NCBI GenBank assembly: GCA_031181345.1
Contig: JAPSLC010000020.1
Location: 1 to 64,000 of the forward strand
Length of the DNA stretch: 64,000 bases
DNA from: Cupriavidus sp.
GTDB taxonomy: Bacteria; Pseudomonadota; Gammaproteobacteria; Burkholderiales; Burkholderiaceae
Direction: 5' to 3'
Below, one piece after another: positions 38,759 through 47,259 of the stretch. Below the pieces are notes generated by a model that was not told where the DNA came from, made no database searches, and saw only the letters and a program-made list of their open reading frames with translations. The first letter of the stretch is position 1, and each line of letters begins with the position of its first letter. Made by a program: the position numbers and the translations under genes.

Positions 38759-39088
38759 TTACTTGGCCGGCGAACCTGCCAGCACCCACTCCAGCACCGT
38801 CTTCACGTCGGCATCGCTGATGTTCGGATTGGCCGGCATCGGCACCGGGCCCCAGACGCCCGCGCCGCCCTTCTTGACCTTCTCGGTCAGCTTGGCCATG
38901 GCTCCCTTGTCGCCCTTGTACTTGGCGGCGACTTCCTTGTAGGACGGCCCGACCAGCTTCTTGTCCACCTGGTGGCAGCCCATGCAGGCGTTCTTGGTGG
39001 CGATCTCCTGGGCCTTGGCCGCGTCGACGGCGGCGTGGGCGGAGGCCGCACCGGCCAGCATCATGGCTGCAATCACGAACTGCTTCAT
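38759..39088 (-). CDS. Small periplasmic cytochrome c (c551/c5-like)
   Basis: A 109-residue monoheme cytochrome. The signal ends at ASAHA, CMGCH is near residue 35, and the Met ligand is probably in GPVPMPANP. It is closely similar to the C-terminal domain of the neighbouring SoxD (both carry a G-x-WGPVPMP-x-x-P pattern followed by a VLEWVL/VRWIL helix), so one probably arose from the other by duplication. It likely accepts electrons from SoxCD or SoxAX and passes them to a terminal oxidase (inference). TTCTCCTCTCC on the plus strand provides a GGAGA ribosome site. Confidence 0.9.
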   Translation of the reverse strand: MKQFVIAAMMLAGAASAHAAVDAAKAQEIATKNACMGCHQVDKKLVGPSYKEVAAKYKGDKGAMAKLTEKVKKGGAGVWGPVPMPANPNISDADVKTVLEWVLAGSPAK

Positions 39089-39216
39089 TGTTCTCCTCTC
39101 CGAACTGGAATGAGCCGTGGGGGCGGCACGGCCGTGTGGCAGCGAATCTGCCCGGCACGGCGGCATATTGGCCCGACCCAGCCCCTTCGATGGGGGCGCC
39201 AGGGCGGCCCAATACG

Positions 39217-40371
39217 CTATTTTGCCTCAAGTATCCACCTCACCATGGCTTGAATATCCGATTCTGGAACCTGCGGTTGCGGCGGCATCGGCACCGGTCC
39301 CCACGCGCCCTGCCCTCCCCCGCGGATTTTCTGCGCCAGCGCGCCGTGCGCGTCCTTGCCCCGGTAGCGCTGCGCGATCTCGTGGAACGACGGCCCGACC
39401 AGCCTGCGGTCCGGCGCGTGGCAGGCCACGCATTGGTATTGGCCGGCCAATTTGGCGCCGATGGGTTGCGCGGCCGCAGCCGTCGCCGCCGCCGGGGTCG
39501 GGGTCGCCACGGCCGCGGCCCCGGCCTTGCCATCCGGCTTGGCCTCGTCTTCCGGCGAGCCGGTGGAGACGCCACGCACCGGGCCGAAGCCGCGCTGCTG
39601 CGCCGCCAGGTCGCCGTGCGTGCCGCGCGCGTATTCCGGGATCAGCGAACTGACCTCGACCTTGTCCGTGCAATTGGCCATGCAGGCGGTATTGCGCGTG
39701 TCCGGCTTGCCGCGGCCCGGCCACAGGCCGTGCTCGGTGGTCATGCCGTTGCGGTTCGGCAGCTTGCGCTGAACCTCGCCGATATTGGCGTCCGACAGCG
39801 TGAAGTCGGCCGGCACGATATCGCCCAGGTTCAGGATGTAGGCGGTGACCGCGTAGACCTCGTCGACGGTCAGGCTCTTGGGCGCGTCCCAGGGCATCGC
39901 CCGGCGGATGTAGTCCCACAGCGTGCTGACGGTACTCAGCTTCATCAGCGAGGTGCGGTAGGGCTGCGAGCCGGTCATCGCGGCGACGCGTCCGCTGGCG
40001 ATATCGGCCGCGGTGGTGCCGCCGGCGATCGGCGTGAAGACCGCGTTGGATTCGCCGAAGTCGCCATGGCAGGAGGCGCAGCGCGCGTCCCAGACGGTCT
40101 GGCCCTGCGCGACGGTACCGCGCCCGGGCGGCAGGCCCTGGAAGTCGGGGCGGACGTCGATGTCCCAGGCTTTCACTTCTGCCGCGGTGGCGGTGCGGCC
40201 AAGCTGGGCGCGGGCGGCCTTGGTATCCCGGGCGGACGCCCCCGCCGGCTCCGCCTGCGCGGCACGCACCGCCGGCATCGACAGCGCCGCCGCGCTCGCG
40301 ATGCCGATCAGCAGGCAGGCCAGCAGGGCGCCACGGCGCCAGCCCACCCGGACGCTATCGCACCTGGACAT
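39217..40371 (-). CDS. soxD: SoxD, diheme cytochrome c subunit of sulfur dehydrogenase
   Basis: A 384-residue periplasmic cytochrome, electron-accepting partner of the molybdoprotein SoxC. A long N-terminal signal (ALLACLLIGIASAAALS) is followed by two cytochrome domains, CASCH near residue 98 and CVACH near residue 316. A Pro/Ala/Thr linker of about 30 residues separates them, and a central segment has paired cysteines (TACMANCTDK). SoxCD oxidises the SoxY-bound sulfane, so the operon encodes the complete route to sulfate. It overlaps soxC by 17 bases, which implies coupled translation. Confidence 0.93.
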   Translation of the reverse strand: MSRCDSVRVGWRRGALLACLLIGIASAAALSMPAVRAAQAEPAGASARDTKAARAQLGRTATAAEVKAWDIDVRPDFQGLPPGRGTVAQGQTVWDARCASCHGDFGESNAVFTPIAGGTTAADIASGRVAAMTGSQPYRTSLMKLSTVSTLWDYIRRAMPWDAPKSLTVDEVYAVTAYILNLGDIVPADFTLSDANIGEVQRKLPNRNGMTTEHGLWPGRGKPDTRNTACMANCTDKVEVSSLIPEYARGTHGDLAAQQRGFGPVRGVSTGSPEDEAKPDGKAGAAAVATPTPAAATAAAAQPIGAKLAGQYQCVACHAPDRRLVGPSFHEIAQRYRGKDAHGALAQKIRGGGQGAWGPVPMPPQPQVPESDIQAMVRWILEAK

Positions 40372-41737
40372 TGGACACCTCGCCGCTGGCCGCGACCAGC
40401 CAGCTCTGGATCGCGTTGTTGTGGTAGATCGAACGCGTGCCGCGCACCGCGCGCAGCTGCGCGATGGTCGGCTGGACGTAGCCGGTCTCGTCGATCGCGC
40501 GGCTTTGCAGGATCGCCGGCGAGCCGTCCCAGACCCAGTCCAGATTGAAGCGGGTCAGGCATTTGGACAGCACCGGCGTCTCCAGCCGCGCGCTGCGCCA
40601 GTTGCGTCCGCCGTCGACCGAGACATCGACGCGGCGCACCTTGCCGCGGCCCGACCATGCCAACCCGCTGACGTTGTAGAAGCCCTTGCCGGTCAGACGC
40701 TGGCCGCCCGACGGCGTGGTGATCACCGACTTGCACTCCTGGATCGAGGTGTACTGCCGCAGCATGCCGTCCGGCATCATGTCGACGTAGTGCAGCGTCT
40801 CGTCCTTGGTATTCCAGGCGCGGTCGCCCAGCTCGAGCCGACGCAGCCATTTGACCCACGACACGCCCTGCACGCCCGGCACCACCAGCCGCAATGGATA
40901 GCCGTTCTCGGGCCGCAGCATCTCGCCGTTCATGCCCCAGGCGACGATGATCTCGTCGGCCAGCTCCATCGGGATCGTGCGCGTCATCGACGAGCCGTCG
41001 CCGCCCTCGGCCAGCAGGAAGCGGCCGCGCCGCTGGTCGGCGCCGGCGTCGTCGAGCAGCACGCGCAGCGGCACGCCGGTGAATTCGCAGCAGGACAGCA
41101 TGCCGTGGGTGTACTGCACCGTCGGCACCGCGACATTGCCCCACTCCATGCCGGTATTGGCGCCGCATTCGATGAAATGCATGCGCGAGACCGACGGCAG
41201 CCGCATCAGCTCGTCCATCGTATAGACGCGCGGGGCCTTGACCAGGCCGTTGAGCATCAGCCGATGGCGGGTCGGGTCGATGTCGTGCCAGCCCTGGTGA
41301 TGACGCTCGAAGTGCAGGCCGTTCGGCGTGATGATGCCGAACAGGCCCTGCAGCGGCGCGAAGCTGACCGAGGCTGCGGCGACGCGCGTCAAACCCGGCG
41401 ATTCGCGCCGCACCAGCGCGGTTTCATGGCTGGAGGGCTGGCCGTAGGGACGCGCGGCGACCGGTTGGCCGAGCGAGGTGGCCCAGGGTTGGGGCTTGAG
41501 GATGGCGGGATCGCCTTCGGCGGTGGCGGCGATGTTGGCGTCGGCTGCCGCAGCGCGCGCCGGCTTGCCGAGGCCCACCGCGGCTGCCGTGGCACCGGCG
41601 GCGGCGAGAAAGCTGCCGCGCAGCAGATCGCGTCGGCGGCTGTCGATGCCGTGGCGCCCGATCTCGTGCCGCAGGTCGGTGCTGACGAAGTGTTCCGGCG
41701 CGGGCACGATGCGACCCGGGCGACTACGGTCCGGCAC
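40355..41737 (-). CDS. soxC: SoxC, molybdopterin sulfane dehydrogenase subunit
   Basis: A 460-residue periplasmic molybdenum enzyme of the sulfite-oxidase fold. A Tat signal (SRRRDLLRGSFLAAAG) is near residue 33. The Mo-ligand cysteine is in HFIECGANTGMEW near residue 194, and the C-terminal dimerisation domain includes VDVSVDGGRNWRSA. The start is a GTG at 41735-41737 with an excellent GGAGGAGAT; a second GTG ten codons later is less likely. It is the first structural gene of the operon, 110 bases after soxR. Confidence 0.94.
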   Translation of the reverse strand: MPDRSRPGRIVPAPEHFVSTDLRHEIGRHGIDSRRRDLLRGSFLAAAGATAAAVGLGKPARAAAADANIAATAEGDPAILKPQPWATSLGQPVAARPYGQPSSHETALVRRESPGLTRVAAASVSFAPLQGLFGIITPNGLHFERHHQGWHDIDPTRHRLMLNGLVKAPRVYTMDELMRLPSVSRMHFIECGANTGMEWGNVAVPTVQYTHGMLSCCEFTGVPLRVLLDDAGADQRRGRFLLAEGGDGSSMTRTIPMELADEIIVAWGMNGEMLRPENGYPLRLVVPGVQGVSWVKWLRRLELGDRAWNTKDETLHYVDMMPDGMLRQYTSIQECKSVITTPSGGQRLTGKGFYNVSGLAWSGRGKVRRVDVSVDGGRNWRSARLETPVLSKCLTRFNLDWVWDGSPAILQSRAIDETGYVQPTIAQLRAVRGTRSIYHNNAIQSWLVAASGEVSNVQVR

Positions 41738-41847
41738 GTTCGATCTCCTCCGGCCGCTCGCCGCGCTCCCATGTGGGCGCGGTCGGCATGCCTGTTCGTA
41801 TTGGGCGGCGCGCTTCGATGGCGACCGAATCGCGCTTCGTGCTGATC

Positions 41848-42246
41848 TCAGCGCGCCGCGCCGGCTCCACCGGGCTTGCGCGGCGCGGCGGTGCGCCGCT
41901 TCGGCTCGGTGGGCATGAAGCGGTCCACCATCGCGACCTGCTGCGCGTCGTCCTCGATCCGCGCGGCCACCTGCACGCACACCGTGCGGCACAGTTCCAC
42001 CACGCTCTGGTCGGCGATCGCGTAGTACACCAGGTTCGCCTCCTTGCGCCGCGCCAGCACGCCGGAGCGGAACATCGCGTTCAGATGCCGCGACACATTG
42101 GCCTGCGAGGAGCCGACCGTCTCCACCACGGCGCCGACGGGCTTCTCGCCGTCGCACAGCGCGTGCAGGATCTTCAGCCGCGTCGGCTCGGCGAGCAGCG
42201 CGAAGTAGTGCGACACCTGTTCGAAGACGCGATCCAGTTCGTTCAT
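41848..42246 (-). CDS. soxR: ArsR-family regulator SoxR
   Basis: A 132-residue winged-helix repressor heading the sox operon. The helix-turn-helix (VGAVVETVGSSQANVSRHL) and wing (VLARRKEANLVYYAI) are clear, and two cysteines follow in VVELCRTVCVQVAAR. In sox clusters ArsR-type SoxR/SqrR proteins sense sulfane sulfur through a cysteine pair, although the spacing here is closer than in SqrR, so the sensing chemistry is open. The ATG at 42246 is preferred over a GTG three codons earlier, which would place the start inside the AT-rich operator-like repeat. The symbol is by position and family. Confidence 0.85.
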   Translation of the reverse strand: MNELDRVFEQVSHYFALLAEPTRLKILHALCDGEKPVGAVVETVGSSQANVSRHLNAMFRSGVLARRKEANLVYYAIADQSVVELCRTVCVQVAARIEDDAQQVAMVDRFMPTEPKRRTAAPRKPGGAGAAR

Positions 42247-42256
42247 GCGATCCACT

Positions 42257-42268
42257 ATATGCGTATAT
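42257..42268. promoter_or_regulatory. Candidate SoxR operator/promoter
   Basis: ATATGCGTATAT is an imperfect palindrome (5 of 6 pairs) inside an AT-rich patch just upstream of soxR, in otherwise GC-rich sequence. Position and symmetry fit an ArsR-type autoregulatory site that may also act on the divergent gene at 42429. The rest of 42247-42428 holds only a weak 6-bp hairpin (ACCCGC/GCGGGT, 42292-42311). Confidence 0.45.
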
Positions 42269-42428
42269 GCGTGAGGACGAATATATGGTTTACCCGCGCC
42301 TGGAGGCGGGTCCTGAGAATGGAGGCCACGATCGCAACCTTGCTAAAGCTTGCGTCGTTAGACGATCGAAGGCGTGACGCGTGGACCAATACATTGCCTC
42401 CTCCACCTTGACGAAGGAGCAGCGAACC

Positions 42429-43850
42429 ATGAACTCGATCTTCCCCGCCGTCCGTACCCGGGACGCACTGCTGATGGCGGCCCAGTCCGCCGCGCAGGCC
42501 CGGTATGGCGAAGCAGGCCGTGGCTTGCGTCCGGCGCAGTCGTACTTCGAGACAACGGGCTCCGTGCAAATCGGCCCCTATTCGGGGCATCTTTGCTATC
42601 TCGCCCCACCGCGCGCCAACGGGCCGACGCGGGCCATTGCAGAACTGGATGAAGCGGTGCAGAAACAGCGCGGCCTATGCAGAAAATTGTTCGACAAGGT
42701 TTTTCGGGGCATCAGCCTGGACGGCCATAAGCGGCTGAGCGAGACGCAGGTGCGCACCTTCCAGATCATGGACGACGTCTTTGGAACGGCAGTGGAGTCG
42801 ACTCTGTCGAACAGGCCGGTCGAGGCAAGGGACGACATCGAGCTCATGGCTGCCTGCATGGAGATCATGAGAAATCCGTCCGCGGCATTGGCGCGTATCC
42901 GAGCCGCGGGGCTAAAGGGCGACAAGGCGGCGCTGGCAGATATTGTGGTGTCGCTGTCCCTGCCGGTCGTCGCCGAGGCAGCGTGGCGCGACGCAGGCAC
43001 GATTCGGCGACTCGCGGCGTTGTGCAGCAACAGCAGCGAGATCCTCACCCTGGCGGAAACCGGTGATGCAGCGCCCCAGCGAAGCGCCCTGGTCGGCCTC
43101 AGGCGCATGCTCGACGACGATGCGACCATCCGGCATATCGCCGACACACTGGCCAATGAAATGCGGGGCAAATCGTTCAAGGAGGCCCGTGAGCTGGTGT
43201 TGCCCTACATGATCGACGGCGAGCATGCTTCCTTCGCCAAGGATCGCGCAGGGCGCGATCGCGTTCCGAAGTTGTGGATAGCGCTGCGCGACACCGTGGC
43301 GACGACCGAAGACGCTGCCGTCCTGGCGAACGATCACGTCATCTGGGGCTTGGCCCCCTATCATCGCGCGATGAACTTTGTCTTGTCGGACGAGCGGGTA
43401 AGCGATCGGCTGCGGCAGTCCATCATCGATCGGCTGGATGTGAGCCACGCCGGCAACAGATGGCGCATCAGCATGGAAAACGCACGCGAAGTGGCGGCGT
43501 TCCTGATTGGCACGCCCGGCGGCGAATCGACTCGACCGGGCACGGTACTGTCGCGCAGTGCGTTGCAGTTGATCTGGGGTGACCCCGTCATCGCGACCGC
43601 CATCGACGAGACGGCGCGAGATGCCATGGCCCCAGGCGGCCAGATCCATCAGATCCACCCGTTGCGACCCCTGCTGCGAACACATCCCAACAAGGCTTAC
43701 GTCGCCCAGTATTGCGGCGTTTCGCCCGTCATCGGCAGGTGGGGCCGGCTATGGACGAGCCGTTATGGTGCCACCGAAGAGATTCATGCCGATGCGGGCA
43801 AGGGGCCGCAGCTCGCTAACACCGTCACCAGGACGTTTGCAGTCGCTTGA
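42429..43850 (+). CDS. Unrecognised 473-residue protein between soxR and fccB
   Basis: I do not recognise this protein. It is soluble, mostly helical, without a signal peptide, membrane segment or known catalytic motif. Features include an N-terminal segment rich in Ala and Arg, a central series of short helices (RNPSAALARIRAAGLKGDKA, ALVGLRRMLDDDATIRHIAD), and a C-terminal half with LSRSALQLIWGDPVIATAID. The start at 42429 has AAGGAG at good spacing; earlier in-frame ATGs lack this. It is the only rightward gene in the sox/fcc region and its base composition is less GC-biased, which suggests acquisition. A secreted-effector or phage-derived origin is conceivable, but nothing proves it. Confidence 0.75.
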   Translation: MNSIFPAVRTRDALLMAAQSAAQARYGEAGRGLRPAQSYFETTGSVQIGPYSGHLCYLAPPRANGPTRAIAELDEAVQKQRGLCRKLFDKVFRGISLDGHKRLSETQVRTFQIMDDVFGTAVESTLSNRPVEARDDIELMAACMEIMRNPSAALARIRAAGLKGDKAALADIVVSLSLPVVAEAAWRDAGTIRRLAALCSNSSEILTLAETGDAAPQRSALVGLRRMLDDDATIRHIADTLANEMRGKSFKEARELVLPYMIDGEHASFAKDRAGRDRVPKLWIALRDTVATTEDAAVLANDHVIWGLAPYHRAMNFVLSDERVSDRLRQSIIDRLDVSHAGNRWRISMENAREVAAFLIGTPGGESTRPGTVLSRSALQLIWGDPVIATAIDETARDAMAPGGQIHQIHPLRPLLRTHPNKAYVAQYCGVSPVIGRWGRLWTSRYGATEEIHADAGKGPQLANTVTRTFAVA

Positions 43851-43873
43851 CGGCGGCTTCAGCGAGCAGTCGG

Positions 43874-45154
43874 CTATCCGAGCGCGTCCGCCCAGATCGC
43901 ATTGGCCCAGGCGAAGGCGTAGGTCCCTTCCAGCGTATTGGGCGCCGTCGACACGCCGCCGGAGTCCGGCACCGTCACCATGGTCTTCTTCTGCGGATCG
44001 TAGCGATGCACGCTGGCAACATGGATCACCTCGCGATCGGAGGTGAAGCTGTAGCAGGTGTTGTTGTACAGCGGCTCGGGGTTGGGCTGCCGGCCCGACA
44101 ACAGCGCGACGATCGCCGCCGCGGCGATCTTCCCGTGCTGGTTTGCCATGTGTCCGGACTTGGGCATCAGCGGCGCGATCTGGATGGCGTCGCCCAGCAC
44201 GTGGATGTTCGGCACGGCCTTCGACTCGAAGGTCAGGAAGTCGACCTCGCACCAGCGGCCATTGGCGGTGGCCAGTCCCGTGTTGACGGCGATCGCGCCG
44301 GCGCGCTGGGCGGGCACCACGTTGGCGACATCGACCCGCTCGTCGTCCTGGACCTCGAACTTCAGCGTACGGGTGGCGGGATCGATATCGACGGTCCGGT
44401 ATTGCGGACGGTATTCGACGATGCCCTTGTACTTGCTGGCCCACACCTGCTTGAACAGCGCGGCCTTCGATGTCACGTCGGGATTGGCGTCGAGGATCAG
44501 CACCTTGCTGCGCGGCTTGGCCTGGCTGAAATAGTGCGCCACCTGGCAGGCGCGCTCGTACGGTCCGGGCGGGCAGCGATAAGGCGCCAGCGGCACCGTC
44601 AGCGCATAGGTGCCGCCGTCGCGCATCGCTTCGAGCTGGCGGCGCAGCGCCACCGTCTGCGGGCCGGCCTTCCATGCGTGCAGGATCTGGTCGCCGCCGG
44701 GCCGCTTCAGGCCGGGCACGTCGTCGGGCATGAAGTCGACGCCCGGCGACACCACCAGCCGGTCGTACGGCAGCGTGCCGCCGCTGGCCAGGCGTACCTG
44801 GCGCTTCGACGGGTCGATCGCGGCGACGGTGTCGCGCACCACCTTGACCCCGTGGCGCCGGCTCAGTGCATCGTAGGAGATCGTCAGGTCCTCGATCCGC
44901 TTGCTGCCGCCGAGCACCAGGTTCGACAGCGGGCAGGAGATAAAGACCGGATTCGGCTCGACCAGCGTCACGTCGATGGTGTTGTCGCTCCATTCGCGCA
45001 GATAGCGCGCGGCGGTCGCGCCGCCGTAGCCGCCGCCGACCACCACCACCTTGCCGCCACTGGCGCGCGTCGTGCCGCCGCTGGCGCAGCCGCCGACCAG
45101 CGTGCCGAGGACTGCGGCGGTCGCGGCCGCGCCGAGAAATTCGCGTCGTTGCAT
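43874..45154 (-). CDS. fccB: Flavocytochrome c sulfide dehydrogenase-type flavoprotein (FccB/SoxF-like)
   Basis: A 426-residue periplasmic FAD protein. The N-terminal signal combines a Tat-like RREFLG with a cysteine at residue 23 (LVGGCASGG), so lipid anchoring is possible. The FAD Rossmann motif VVVVGGGYGGATAARYL is near residue 36. Redox cysteines expected for sulfide dehydrogenases appear in FISCPLSN and YRCPPGPYERACQ. The C-terminal FCSD-type domain is present. With the small cytochrome encoded 28 bases upstream it forms a flavocytochrome c that oxidises sulfide, or that reactivates Sox proteins as SoxF does. GGGAGG precedes the ATG. Confidence 0.9.
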   Translation of the reverse strand: MQRREFLGAAATAAVLGTLVGGCASGGTTRASGGKVVVVGGGYGGATAARYLREWSDNTIDVTLVEPNPVFISCPLSNLVLGGSKRIEDLTISYDALSRRHGVKVVRDTVAAIDPSKRQVRLASGGTLPYDRLVVSPGVDFMPDDVPGLKRPGGDQILHAWKAGPQTVALRRQLEAMRDGGTYALTVPLAPYRCPPGPYERACQVAHYFSQAKPRSKVLILDANPDVTSKAALFKQVWASKYKGIVEYRPQYRTVDIDPATRTLKFEVQDDERVDVANVVPAQRAGAIAVNTGLATANGRWCEVDFLTFESKAVPNIHVLGDAIQIAPLMPKSGHMANQHGKIAAAAIVALLSGRQPNPEPLYNNTCYSFTSDREVIHVASVHRYDPQKKTMVTVPDSGGVSTAPNTLEGTYAFAWANAIWADALG

Positions 45155-45182
45155 GTCAGCCTCCCTCGCTCGTTTGACCGCG

Positions 45183-45512
45183 TTACTTGACCGCGGCGAA
45201 CCACTTCGCCATCGCGGCGATCTGCTCGTCCGTATAGCCCTTGGCGATCTGGTGCATCACCGTGGCCTCGCGCTTGCCGGTCTTGAACGCCTGCATCTGT
45301 TCGATCAGATAGGACTGCGGCCGACCGGCCAGCCCAGGCACAGGGCTGCCCGCCGGCGCGCGGCCGGAAGGCCCGTGGCAGCTGGCGCAGGCCGCGGCCC
45401 AATTGCGCGCCTGCTCGAGCGTGGGGTCGGCGGCGCTGGCCGGCGCCGTGGCGAACGTCGCCAGGGCGGCCAGGCAGGCCGCGGCGGTTCGCAGGGGATT
45501 GTTGTTCTTCAT
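45183..45512 (-). CDS. Cytochrome c subunit of flavocytochrome c (FccA/SoxE-like)
   Basis: A 109-residue monoheme cytochrome. The signal ends at APASA, CASCHGPSGR is near residue 42, and a Met ligand is likely in the C-terminal TVMHQIAKGYTD segment. Classical FccA is diheme; this protein corresponds to one domain only. It is encoded 28 bases upstream of fccB on the same strand, so the two should form an electron-transfer pair. A GGAG-type ribosome site is visible upstream. The same class of cytochrome is often found next to BON-domain lipoprotein genes in related bacteria, so pairing with fccB may be secondary. Confidence 0.85.
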   Translation of the reverse strand: MKNNNPLRTAAACLAALATFATAPASAADPTLEQARNWAAACASCHGPSGRAPAGSPVPGLAGRPQSYLIEQMQAFKTGKREATVMHQIAKGYTDEQIAAMAKWFAAVK

Positions 45513-45811
45513 GGTCTCGCTCCTCGCTGGGATCGGCACTTCGGCGCATCGATCGGCCGCACGACGCGGACCGGACGAGCAACCGGCCGGGGCGCGTGAG
45601 TGACGCGCAAGGCATGGCAACCCTATCACATCGGCCGGCGCCGGCGTACTGCGGTTTTCGCAGATGCTCGGACGGCGAACGCCATTGGTCCGCCGCAACA
45701 CCAGCGTAGGTCAGCTGGAGGCGGGGCGGGAGCAGCCGGACGGTGGAGAGAGGGAGAGCGAGGGAGGCGCGCCGGGCCGGATGGCCGGCGCGCTTCAGAG
45801 GCGGGAGAGGA
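45513..45811. other. Gene-free interval upstream of the fcc pair
   Basis: 299 bases that should hold the fcc promoter. A CTGCG-GTTTT-CGCAG hairpin lies near 45652-45666. At the right edge is the hairpin that probably terminates the BON lipoprotein gene. No small gene is credible here. Confidence 0.5.
45767..45793 (-). terminator. Hairpin downstream of the BON lipoprotein gene
   Basis: GCGCGCCGG-G-CC pairs with GGCCGGCGCGC (11 bp, one bulged G) around a GGAT loop, starting 18 bases after the stop codon. There is no T-run, so intrinsic termination may be inefficient. Confidence 0.55.
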
Positions 45812-46702
45812 TCAGGGCAGGTTGCGGCCCGGAGGCAGGCCGACCGGGCCAGGGATCGGCGCGGTGGTCGGTGCTGTCGTCGGCGCGGTTGCCGGCGAAG
45901 ACAGGTCGGTGCCGACGGGGGCCGGGGTCGAAGTGGTCGGCGCGGCGGTGCCAGGCGTGCCCTGTACCGGCGCCGGCGTGCCGCCGACCGGTTCGCCCGG
46001 AGCGGCGTTCTGCGACGATGCGGCCGCATCCAGGCGGGCGCGCTCGGTTTCGTCGATGTAGTCGAATACCTTGACCACCTTGCTGACGCCGCCGACATTG
46101 CGCGCCGTCTCGGTGGCGCGATCGCCCTCGGGACGGGTCACCAGGCCCATCAGATAGACCACGCCGCGCTCGGTGGTGACCTTGGTGGAATTCGACGGCA
46201 CGCCTTCGGCGGTCATCAGCATGGTCTTGACCTTGCTGGTCACGAAGGCGTCCTGGCTCTGCGCCGCGAACGACGGCGACGACACCACCTCCAGCTCGTT
46301 GACGACCTCGCGCGCGTTCGGCAGCCCGCGCACATACTGCTCGATCTGTTGGCGCAGATTGGCGTCCTTGACCTCGCCGGTCAGCAGCACCTTCTTGTTG
46401 AACACCGTGACGTTCACCCGCGCCGCGCCGCTGTAGCGCGTGGCCAGCGTGTTTTCGATCTCGAGCTGCAGGCCACGGTCGACCGCCTGGATCGACGTCG
46501 GCCGGCGATCGGTGGCGCTCATCACGCCGGCCCCCATGGCGCCGGCGATCACCGGGAAGCAGCCGCTCAACTGCGTGGCGGCGGTCAGCATCAGCGTGGC
46601 GGTGGCGGCGGCGCGGGCGACGGCGGCCAGCCGGGCCCGGGCGGAGGCGCGGAGCGGCGTCGGTTCAGCGAGCGCGTCGCGCGAAAAAAGCGAAGTCTTC
46701 AT
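45812..46702 (-). CDS. BON-domain outer-membrane lipoprotein (DolP/OsmY-like)
   Basis: A 296-residue lipoprotein. The lipobox LSGC places the acylated Cys at residue 48, after an unusually long basic leader. Two BON domains follow, about residues 60-130 (LEIENTLATRYSGAARVNV, KKVLLTGEVKDANLR) and 135-210 (VTTERGVVYLMGLVTRPEG), then a Pro/Thr/Ala-rich tail of about 70 residues. DolP binds anionic phospholipid and supports outer-membrane integrity. The neighbourhood with yraN and rsmI matches the dolP locus of other proteobacteria, but the intervening diaA-type SIS-domain gene is absent. AAGGAA precedes the ATG at 46702. Confidence 0.87.
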   Translation of the reverse strand: MKTSLFSRDALAEPTPLRASARARLAAVARAAATATLMLTAATQLSGCFPVIAGAMGAGVMSATDRRPTSIQAVDRGLQLEIENTLATRYSGAARVNVTVFNKKVLLTGEVKDANLRQQIEQYVRGLPNAREVVNELEVVSSPSFAAQSQDAFVTSKVKTMLMTAEGVPSNSTKVTTERGVVYLMGLVTRPEGDRATETARNVGGVSKVVKVFDYIDETERARLDAAASSQNAAPGEPVGGTPAPVQGTPGTAAPTTSTPAPVGTDLSSPATAPTTAPTTAPIPGPVGLPPGRNLP

Positions 46703-46821
46703 GCGTTCCTTGCTGTAGCGGTAATGCGAAAGAGGATCGGCAGTCGGCAGGGCGGCCTGCGCCGCGCTCGGGCAATCCCGGTCGGCCGTGCGCCGCAACG
46801 CGCATTATGACGGACGGCCTG

Positions 46822-47241
46822 TCATTCCGACTCGCCCGCGCCGAACGCATCGCGCAGCCACTCGAGCCGCCGCGGCCCGATCGCCACCACATCGAGCCGG
46901 CAGCGCGGCGCGTGGTCCAGCGTCGCCAGATAGTGATTGGCGGCCTGCAGGATGCGCTGGCGCTTGGTCATCGTGATGCTGGCCAGCGCGCCGCCAAACG
47001 CGTCGCTGCTGCGCGAACGGACCTCGACGAAGACCAGCGTGCCGTCGGGCGCGCGCATCACCAGGTCCAGCTCGCCGCCTTTGCAGCGATAATTGCGCAC
47101 CACCAGCGCCAGACCCTGGCCCTGCAAATAGGCCAGCGCCCGCGCCTCGGCGCGTTCGCCGCGCGCTTTCGACGTGTCCTTCGTCCGATCGCTTGCCGAG
47201 TCCCGTGCCGAGCCTCGTGCCGTGGTTTTGAATGTGCGCAT
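46822..47241 (-). CDS. yraN: YraN family protein (UPF0102, endonuclease-like fold)
   Basis: A 139-residue protein with the conserved UPF0102 segments: [40 protein letters not shown] (the nuclease-like D and E-x-V signature), and [11 protein letters not shown]. Function is unproven; a Holliday-junction-resolvase-like fold is predicted for the family. The N-terminal 25 residues are Ser/Lys/Asp-rich and not conserved in style, so the real start could be internal. The ATG at 47241 lies only 18 bases from the divergent rsmI start. Confidence 0.9.
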   Translation of the reverse strand: MRTFKTTARGSARDSASDRTKDTSKARGERAEARALAYLQGQGLALVVRNYRCKGGELDLVMRAPDGTLVFVEVRSRSSDAFGGALASITMTKRQRILQAANHYLATLDHAPRCRLDVVAIGPRRLEWLRDAFGAGESE

Positions 47242-47259
47242 CAACGGAAGTTCTCAAGC

